Shown here: positions 6,596 to 11,130 of the stretch, piece by piece
Layout of the letters: each line of letters begins with the position of its first letter
How positions within the stretch are numbered: position 1 is the stretch's first letter
Assembly: GCA_002493625.1 (NCBI GenBank)
Contig: DKZK01000034.1
Coordinates: 1 to 11,130 of the forward strand
Direction of reading: 5' to 3'
Origin: Lachnospiraceae bacterium UBA7076
GTDB taxonomy: Bacteria > Bacillota > Clostridia > Lachnospirales > Lachnospiraceae
DNA length: 11,130 bases
Position numbers and translations under genes: made by a program
Notes under the pieces: model-generated
The model's input: the letters and a program-made list of their open reading frames with translations, nothing else
What the model was told of the DNA's origin: nothing
Databases searched by the model: none

Positions 6596-7936
6596 TTAAC
6601 TTCGCTTCCTGCGAATATATAATGTCATGCCTCCCGTAAATGAAGCAAGTAGCAGGAAAATTACCGGATATATCGGCGTCGTGTCTCCCGTCTTTGGCGC
6701 AGGATCTTTGTCATTGCCGGTCTGCGCTGTTGGAGGCACTACCACGGCTAGCTGCTCGGTAGTTGGCTGTTCGGTGGTTGGCTGTTCCGTGATTGGCTGC
6801 TCCGTAGTGGATTCCTCGGTAGTCGGTTCCTCAGTCGTCGAATCAGCAATATCCCTTATTTCAGAAATTTCTAGAATGACAGTCATCTTTCTATAGCTCA
6901 ATGAATCCGGTCCATTGGTATCATATAAATACCGTACTGTATCGTCCACATCTTTAGGCTCAGACAGGTTAATCCGACCGGATGTGCTGTTATATGTAGT
7001 TCCATCCTTTGTCATCCAAGTTGCATCTATGCTTACTCTCTCTCGATTTATTGGGAATTCTGACAAATCAAAGTAATACTCATCTCCATTTTTATACATT
7101 GGAACCGATATAAACTGAGGACTTGACCATAACTCAGAAGTCATCGTCAGATATATATTTTTACTTACATCCAAACTAGTTAATTGATTATAGTTACAGT
7201 GCAGATCCGTCAATGCTGTATTGTTGCTCACATCCAGACTGCTTATATCATTAAAGTCGCAGAACAGCTCTGTCAATGCCGTATTGTTACTCACATCCAG
7301 ACTGCTTATATCATTAAAGGAACAGGACAGATACGTCAATGCCGTATTGTTGCTCACATCCAGGCTGCTTATATCATTATAGTTGCATCTCAGATACGTC
7401 AATGCCGTATTGTTGCTCACATCCAGACTGCTTATATCATTAGAGGCGCATTCCAGCCTCGTCAATGCCGTATTGTTACTCACATCCAGACTGCTTAAAT
7501 TATTATTGCAGCAATTCAATTCCCGCAAGTTAGAAAAATATTCTATTCCTTGCAAGCTTGCAATTCCTTTACCTGCTACATTGATTATTGTACATTGTGA
7601 TATCTCGTCATCTGATAACTGACCGTCAGAGTTTTTATCGCAATTTAATGCCACCCACTCCCGAAATGCAGTGTCAGGAAAGTTAGTTGAATCAATTGTG
7701 ACCGGCGATGCCGCTGGGGCTGTGACAATTTCCATATCTGATGATGTGGACGTTGCATCTGATGGCGTGGATGTGGCATTTACCTCGTTCAATCCCGCAC
7801 TTGGTGTAAGTAAGGTGATTCCCATAACCGCAAGCATGGAAATGCCCATCATTGTTCGCTTTGCTTTTTGTTTTCTCATTCTGCTTTTTCCTTTCTTATT
7901 CCATTGTCTCTTTAATTCCTGATTTTCGGAATGCAC
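6596..7936 (-). CDS. Intact cell-wall-anchored LRR surface protein
   Basis: This 446-residue protein (from the GTG) has an N-terminal signal peptide with likely cleavage after VNA at about 54, a short Ser/Thr-rich linker, and an EF-hand-like calcium loop DKNSDGQLSDDE (100-111). Six LRR units (137-262), a strand-rich Ig-like domain (about 270-360), a TTEQP spacer (about 362-395) and a sorting signal (APKTGD, hydrophobic segment, RRKRS tail) follow. PxTGD resembles the (S/P)PxTG sortase substrates of Clostridia, so the protein is probably linked to peptidoglycan and binds a ligand through the LRR face. The GTG has AAAGGA upstream, but the ATG 19 codons later (7879) also follows an AAAGGA. The first 19 codons differ between copies only by amino-acid-changing substitutions, so the ATG may be the true start. 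Confidence 0.85.
   Translation of the reverse strand: MHSENQELKRQWNKKGKSRMRKQKAKRTMMGISMLAVMGITLLTPSAGLNEVNATSTPSDATSTSSDMEIVTAPAASPVTIDSTNFPDTAFREWVALNCDKNSDGQLSDDEISQCTIINVAGKGIASLQGIEYFSNLRELNCCNNNLSSLDVSNNTALTRLECASNDISSLDVSNNTALTYLRCNYNDISSLDVSNNTALTYLSCSFNDISSLDVSNNTALTELFCDFNDISSLDVSNNTALTDLHCNYNQLTSLDVSKNIYLTMTSELWSSPQFISVPMYKNGDEYYFDLSEFPINRERVSIDATWMTKDGTTYNSTSGRINLSEPKDVDDTVRYLYDTNGPDSLSYRKMTVILEISEIRDIADSTTEEPTTEESTTEQPITEQPTTEQPTTEQLAVVVPPTAQTGNDKDPAPKTGDTTPIYPVIFLLLASFTGGMTLYIRRKRS
6751..6841 (-). repeat. 15-bp repeat encoding a Thr/Glu/Pro spacer (copy 2)
   Basis: About six units encode TTEEP, TTEES, TTEQP and ITEQP, the longest of the three copies. The extra units lengthen the wall-spanning stalk of the intact protein relative to the other copies. 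Confidence 0.75.
7151..7528 (-). repeat. LRR array of the intact copy (six units)
   Basis: Six units of 63 bases encode 21 residues each. Units 2-5 are almost identical in DNA outside four codons (positions 3, 5, 7 and 8 of the unit), which read RxExAS, YxRxNY, YxSxSF and ExFxDF. These positions surround the LxC strand, predicted to line the concave binding face. The conserved part reads NDISSLDVSNNTA. Confidence 0.85.
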
Positions 7937-8026
7937 AGAGCTTCCTTTATATGGTTATTCTACCGACCACGTTATAAAAAACAATATACCGGGGGTTGCG
8001 ATTAGGCAACTCCCGGTTGCAAATGT
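7937..8026 (-). promoter_or_regulatory. Conserved upstream block of the intact LRR gene with hairpin
   Basis: The block contains the 12-bp inverted repeat ACCGGGGGTTGC (7988-7999) and GCAACTCCCGGT (8006-8017) around a 6-base loop, with one imperfect pair. On the minus strand, downstream of it, are TATATTGTTTTTTAT and TCGGTAGAATAACC. Promoter candidates are TTGCCT with TATTGT (17-base spacer), overlapping the inverted repeat, or TTGTTT with TAGAAT (16-base spacer). If the first is used, the inverted repeat lies on the -35 box and would act as an operator. The same block precedes the broken copy. Confidence 0.45.
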
Positions 8027-8061
8027 AAAAAACACCTTTGATTTAATTGATTAAAGGGGTG
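8027..8061 (-). terminator. Terminator-like hairpin upstream of the intact LRR gene
   Basis: On the minus strand, 8061-8050 pairs with 8042-8033 (CACCCCTTTAAT with ATCAAAGGTG, two bases bulged), followed by TTTTTT. It would stop transcription entering from the decayed fragment at 8134-8283. The sequence just before it (8056-8077) can form a competing GGGGT/ACCCC hairpin that shares bases with the stem. Confidence 0.6.
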
Positions 8062-8133
8062 CGGTATAAGACCACCCCCGTTTAAGCCTCGCTCCCCATT
8101 TGTGTCTTTGTTGAAATTAAACGTGTTCTGCCT

Positions 8134-8283
8134 TCAACCTTGACCATATTTTCCAATTTCTTTTAAAGCCCATGCTACAGCTTCAAATAGTTATCCAAAG
8201 TATCATTTGAAAGTTTTTTATCATGTATGGCAGACGTAGCTATCAATGTGCCTCCTGCATCGACCGGATTATAATTTTCTATT
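8134..8283 (-). pseudogene. Decayed coding fragment, frame-shifted, family unknown
   Basis: In minus-strand frame the region reads about 35 protein-like residues (NPVDAGGTLIATSAIHD, then KLSNDTLDNYL) without a start codon. It then hits a stop, but shifting one base at the same place continues into EAVAWALKEIGKYGQG and a TGA at 8134-8136. This pattern suggests the tail of a lost gene with a one-base deletion. I do not recognise the family. Chance is possible over so short a length. The rest of the 417-base gap 7937-8353 holds the LRR upstream block, a terminator and a promoter box. Confidence 0.35.
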
Positions 8284-8326
8284 TTTTAAGGAAAAATTGT
8301 TGTAGAATATATCGGTTTGAATATGG

Positions 8327-8332
8327 TATAAT
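8327..8332 (+). promoter_or_regulatory. Candidate -10 box for the small protein gene
   Basis: TATAAT preceded by TGG lies 22 bases before the ATG at 8354. No good -35 box lies 16-18 bases upstream (the best weak match is TTGTAG at 8300-8305, too far away), so this promoter is uncertain. Confidence 0.35.
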
Positions 8333-8353
8333 TTTAATAAATTTGGTGAAGAA

Positions 8354-8479
8354 ATGCCAGATGGAAGATTAACGGCACCTTCTGACGGGAAGGTATATCG
8401 CTTGAGAGAAGCGATACTGTTGTCGAAGCAGCTTGGAAAACCGTTGACGCAGGAAGAACTGGAAGAATTTGAAATATAA
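8354..8479 (+). CDS. Small 41-residue protein of unknown function
   Basis: The frame encodes MPDGRLTAPSDGKVYRLREA, then ILLSKQLGKPLTQEELEEFEI and a TAA. The composition is protein-like: an amphipathic helix (REAILLSKQLGK), then a PLTQEEL helix cap and an acidic C-terminus. An in-frame stop lies 12 codons upstream (8318-8320), so it is not the end of a longer ORF in this frame. The ribosome site is weak (GGTGAAG, 8345-8351). A TATAAT box precedes it and a strong terminator follows 11 bases after the stop, so it is a self-contained transcription unit. Similar short tails (G-x-PLT-x-E) occur in small Clostridia proteins in my memory, but I cannot name a family. It could also be the surviving end of a degraded gene. 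Confidence 0.55.
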   Translation: MPDGRLTAPSDGKVYRLREAILLSKQLGKPLTQEELEEFEI

Positions 8480-8489
8480 TGTTGGGATT

Positions 8490-8523
8490 AAGCCTCCGAA
8501 TCAAACAGGATTTGGAGGCTTTT
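8490..8523 (+). terminator. Rho-independent terminator after the small protein gene
   Basis: AAGCCTCCGAATC (8490-8502) pairs with GATTTGGAGGCTT (8509-8521), 13 bp with one G-U pair and a 6-base loop, followed by TT. It lies only 36 bases before the next start codon. Either the next gene depends on partial read-through or its promoter overlaps this hairpin. Confidence 0.8.
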
Positions 8524-8559
8524 CCCGAAAATACTTTGAAAAAAGGAGGCAGCAGATAA

Positions 8560-9546
8560 ATGGTAAATGACAGATATGTGATAGATCATATGATGATTGA
8601 AGATAAGAAGCTGGTGCTGGTTATTGATGACTTACTGGAATGGTCGTACAATGTGAGAGCAGACCATGCCAATGCATTGAAGGCGAAAATCAGTGATTAT
8701 ATGCAGTTTATAGACAGTGGACAGGTGGCAGAGCATCATGGGGATGAAAAATATGACAGTATCGTCATTCGTGTGGCTGCAAAATATTCCTTTAGCAGGT
8801 ACTGCCTTGATTTTCTTGAGAGATGCCGCGCATGGATTCAGGAAAATGGAAATCTTTGTGAGCTTGAATGGACGCATTTTCCGGATGATGACGGTACGGC
8901 AGAGCTTCAGGATGGCTTTTCGGATGACTATATATTTGATATGGATAAAATTTACCCGCGTATCAGAAAAAACTGGTCAAAAACTCCCGGTGAAACGGTT
9001 GCGCTTATGGCTACCAATTACGATTTTAATAATGAGCGTGAAGAAACACAGAAATACGATAATATACCGATGTTTCGAATACATGACAGTTATATAATTA
9101 CCTTAATGCAGGATATGGGCAGCACTTACATGTATCTGACCTATGAATATCTTCCGGAAGATGTACCTGTTGAAGTGATTGAGAATAAAGCGTTTGAAAA
9201 TCTGCATCGGGATATAACTTATCGTATGGTGGAATCAAGGGAGAGCGGAGTATACGGATTGGTAGCAGGTGGAGATTTTGAAGCGGAAGCACTGTGCCTG
9301 CCCGGTATATGGGAATATTGCAGTGAAGAATTAGAGGATGATTTGTTGATTGCAGTCCCGACGAAGGATATGGTGCTGTTTACAGGAGCAGGAGATAAGA
9401 AAGCCATACGAAAAATGTTGAAGCAGGCGAAAGAAATATATGAAGAAAACCGGAAGGAAAGACCGTTTTTAATTTTCAGCAGGGACGTTTTCCATTATAA
9501 TAAAAATGCAAAACAGCTTGAAATCAGTAAGAAATACTGTGTGTGA
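8560..9546 (+). CDS. DUF6572-like plus DUF1444-like protein, possibly immunity-type
   Basis: This 328-residue soluble protein appears to have two parts. Residues 1-95 match the pattern I recall for DUF6572 (LVLVIDDLLEW, then HANALKAKISDYMQFIDSGQ, then a strand VIRVAAKYS). Residues about 170-310 match DUF1444 (YtpQ-like), including GGDFEAEAL, LPGIW and LLIAVPTKDMVLF. Neither family has an established molecular role. No signal peptide or membrane segment is present, so it should be cytoplasmic. The ATG at 8560 has AGGAGG (8544-8549) at good spacing. It is followed after 97 bases by a probable immunity gene on the same strand, so it may belong to the same immunity-type group. Domain matches are from memory. 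Confidence 0.6.
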   Translation: MVNDRYVIDHMMIEDKKLVLVIDDLLEWSYNVRADHANALKAKISDYMQFIDSGQVAEHHGDEKYDSIVIRVAAKYSFSRYCLDFLERCRAWIQENGNLCELEWTHFPDDDGTAELQDGFSDDYIFDMDKIYPRIRKNWSKTPGETVALMATNYDFNNEREETQKYDNIPMFRIHDSYIITLMQDMGSTYMYLTYEYLPEDVPVEVIENKAFENLHRDITYRMVESRESGVYGLVAGGDFEAEALCLPGIWEYCSEELEDDLLIAVPTKDMVLFTGAGDKKAIRKMLKQAKEIYEENRKERPFLIFSRDVFHYNKNAKQLEISKKYCV

Positions 9547-9643
9547 AAATAAGAATCGGCTGAAAGAGGCATTGAAGCATGGACAATTATTGTGGTAGAA
9601 GGTAATCAATGATAACACTTTTTGTCATTAAGGGAGAAAAATT

Positions 9644-10438
9644 ATGAATAAAATTATAAATGAAATTAAGCGGCTAATCAATGAAAACCGGGAAATTTAT
9701 CTGCCCCATGTAAAGCCGGAAGCATTGGAAGAAAACGGGGCGGTTTATTACATGAATGGAAAAAACGGAACGGAATTTGACTGGTATGTGAATGGCAAAA
9801 TTTCTGACTTTTTTGTATTCTATAATGATGAAAATAATCTGGGCGCCGTTAAGCTGACACTTTATTGCAACGGAGGCGTGCTGATATATATTTATGATGA
9901 AAGCGGAAAAAGCATGGTAAAAGAAATCAAAACATGTGTGGAAGCGTCGGAGGAGGATATTTTTACATTTGCGGTATTATTGAGAAATGTGATGGATGAT
10001 AAGAAAATCTGGGATGCAAATATAGATAGTATTGATACAGGCGTTGCATTAACCGCTGACAGCATAAACGAATTTAAGAATAACAGGCAATACTATGAAG
10101 CTATGATTAACAGGAAGAAGCTGATTGGAATGATGTGTTATGTGTCAAAGAAGATTACGGACGAGGGCTGGAAAGTGGGATATATGATAAGAGAGGAAGG
10201 ACTGAATGAAAATGACAGCGGATGGTCTTTTATGGCAGGAAATGAGGATGACGAATACATGGCTGACTATAAAAATATAAAGCTGTTATCCATAGCAGAG
10301 GTGTGTCAACTGGATCAGGATGTCTGGAAGCATATTGATAATCCTGTGGGAACAGCTTTCATACGAATTTCTTCCGAGGAGTTTGAAATAGATTGTAATG
10401 ACAAAGAAATATTTTCTGAAAAGAGGAGAACGATGTGA
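9644..10438 (+). CDS. DUF2185/Imm33-like immunity protein with extra N-terminal domain
   Basis: This 264-residue cytoplasmic protein ends in a DUF2185-type domain (PF09951, called Imm33 as I recall). The features are CYVSKK, then EGWKVGYMIREE, DSGWSFMAGNEDDEYM and NPVGTAFIR, at residues about 165-241. Imm33 is classed among immunity proteins of polymorphic toxin systems, in which the protein binds and blocks a toxin. Residues 1-160 form a mixed alpha-beta region of unknown family, so the protein is longer than DUF2185 alone. The ATG follows GGGAG (9632-9636). The gap of 97 bases before it has no gene, and no promoter is evident, so it is probably co-transcribed with the preceding gene. No matching toxin gene lies in the window. 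Domain identity is fairly clear, toxin neutralisation is inferred. Confidence 0.7.
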   Translation: MNKIINEIKRLINENREIYLPHVKPEALEENGAVYYMNGKNGTEFDWYVNGKISDFFVFYNDENNLGAVKLTLYCNGGVLIYIYDESGKSMVKEIKTCVEASEEDIFTFAVLLRNVMDDKKIWDANIDSIDTGVALTADSINEFKNNRQYYEAMINRKKLIGMMCYVSKKITDEGWKVGYMIREEGLNENDSGWSFMAGNEDDEYMADYKNIKLLSIAEVCQLDQDVWKHIDNPVGTAFIRISSEEFEIDCNDKEIFSEKRRTM

Positions 10439-10459
10439 AATTATAGGGCTATAATAAGA

Positions 10460-10494
10460 ACCCCCTGAACTCTCATGATTGAGGGGCAGGGGGT
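10460..10494. terminator. Terminator between the immunity-type gene and the third LRR gene
   Basis: ACCCCCTG (10460-10467) pairs with CAGGGGGT (10487-10494), with a weaker inner CTC/GAG pair. On the minus strand it is followed by TTCTTATT and could end the LRR gene that stops at 10540. On the plus strand the T-run (10510-10514) is farther away. The trailer of this gene shares a GTCTTCAGCACTT-like stretch with the trailer of the intact LRR copy (GTCCTCAACACTT). Confidence 0.7.
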
Positions 10495-10539
10495 GAAGTG
10501 CTGAAGACTTTTTTATTTATTTTTAAATCCGTTTTTCTA

Positions 10540-11130
10540 TTATTGTTGCTTTCTGCGAATATATAATGTTACGCCTCCCGCAAATGAAGCAAGAAGCAGG
10601 AAAATTACCGGATATAACGGGGCTGTGTCTCCCGTCTTTGGTGACGCATCTTTGGAATTGTCAGTTTGCGTTGGCGCAGGTTCTACCTTGACCGGTTGCG
10701 AAGTGGACGGTTGCTCGGTGGTCGGCTGTTCGGTGGTCGGTTCTTCAGTGGTTGGTTCAGTAATATCCCTCACCTCAGAAATTCTTACATAGACAGTCAT
10801 CTTTGTGTTACTTAATGCCGGTGCATTTGTTTCATATAAATATCGTACTGTGTCTCTCACATCCTTGGCATCAGACAGGTTAATCCGACCGGACGTACTG
10901 TTATATGTAGTTCCATCCTCTATCATCCAAGCATCATCTATGCTTACTCTCTTTAAATCCAATGGAAGTTTTGACAAATCAATGTAATACTCGTTTCCAT
11001 TTTTATACATTGGAACCGATACAGTCTGGATATGAGCAAAGTCATTCAGACTTGTATTTTTACTTAAATCCAGACTGCTTAAATTATTACCGTTGCAATA
11101 CAGTGATGTCAAAGCGGTATTGTTGGTGAC
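10540..11130 (-). CDS. LRR surface protein, copy 3, cut by the window edge
   Basis: About 197 codons are present. The frame stays open to the window end, where it reads VTNNTA, the end of an LRR unit. One more unit (LTSLYCNGNNLSSLDLSKNT), the Ig-like domain, a four-unit TTEQP/STSQP spacer and a sorting signal (SPKTGD, hydrophobic segment, RRKQQ tail) follow. The last part is very close in DNA to the broken copy at 4935-6350. The true start lies beyond the window, so the number of LRR units and the integrity of the gene cannot be judged. Confidence 0.85.
   Translation of the reverse strand, partial: VTNNTALTSLYCNGNNLSSLDLSKNTSLNDFAHIQTVSVPMYKNGNEYYIDLSKLPLDLKRVSIDDAWMIEDGTTYNSTSGRINLSDAKDVRDTVRYLYETNAPALSNTKMTVYVRISEVRDITEPTTEEPTTEQPTTEQPSTSQPVKVEPAPTQTDNSKDASPKTGDTAPLYPVIFLLLASFAGGVTLYIRRKQQ
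10694..10766 (-). repeat. 15-bp repeat encoding a Thr/Glu/Pro spacer (copy 3)
   Basis: Four units encode TTEEP, TTEQP, TTEQP and a diverged STSQP. This unit count matches the broken copy and is lower than that of the intact copy. Confidence 0.65.

Noticed and set aside
5481..7528. Regularly spaced 63-base repeats resembling a CRISPR array
   Set aside because: The period is a multiple of three, the frame is open and codes for LRR units, and the variable parts are short and in register with the codons. There are no cas genes.
7151..7528. Diversity-generating retroelement target (variable codons in the LRR units)
   Set aside because: No reverse transcriptase or template repeat is seen, and the differences are not restricted to positions with adenine in one copy.
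7184..7622. Long plus-strand reading frames across the LRR array
   Set aside because: They are shadows caused by the 63-base periodicity on the coding strand and have no ribosome sites or recognisable protein features.

Overview
The window looks like an accessory chromosomal stretch from a low-GC Gram-positive anaerobe. Lachnospiraceae or a related Clostridia family is my best guess, by inference only. The reasons are AT-rich DNA with AGGAGG-type ribosome binding sites, TTG and GTG starts, intrinsic terminators, a PadR regulator and an XRE regulator, and leucine-rich-repeat surface proteins. These surface proteins end in a PxTGD motif, a hydrophobic stretch and an RRK tail, as sortase substrates do in Clostridia. 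There are no rRNA or tRNA genes, no insertion sequence and no CRISPR array.

Left part, plus strand (about 1-2613). A consensus sigma-70 promoter carries a perfect 26-bp palindrome over its -10 box. It drives a PadR-type repressor (130-669), which overlaps a small membrane protein with an HxxEE motif (662-1141); a clean terminator follows. Next is an AAA+ ATPase with a C-terminal helix-turn-helix (1350-2420). A direct repeat with 21-bp spacing lies in its promoter, so it probably regulates itself. It overlaps a 70-residue ORF (2401-2613) that looks like the leftover tail of a larger partner, perhaps a subtilisin-like protease.

Middle part, plus strand (2614-4900). A TTG-started XRE regulator (2796-3731) has its DNA-binding head joined to two membrane segments by a very acidic linker of 13-residue tandem repeats. 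It is translationally coupled by an ATGA overlap to a membrane-anchored extracytoplasmic protein (3728-4834). Together they look like a one-component transmembrane signalling pair. A bidirectional terminator (4853-4900) separates them from the convergent surface-protein genes.

Right part (4935-11130). Three paralogous LRR surface proteins lie on the minus strand. The first (4935-6350) is broken by one in-frame TAA. The second (6596-7936) is intact. The third (10540 to the window end) is cut by the edge. They share near-identical ends and upstream blocks, while their LRR units differ mostly at a few predicted surface codons. Between copies two and three lies a plus-strand island: a 41-residue small protein, a protein combining DUF6572-like and DUF1444-like regions, and a protein with a C-terminal DUF2185/Imm33-like domain. 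At least the last looks like an immunity gene. A decayed minus-strand fragment (8134-8283) lies beside the island.

The window mixes regulators, a possibly eroded defence-type ATPase module and a recombining set of surface adhesin-like proteins with orphan immunity-type genes. All functions come from motif reading; no database search was made.
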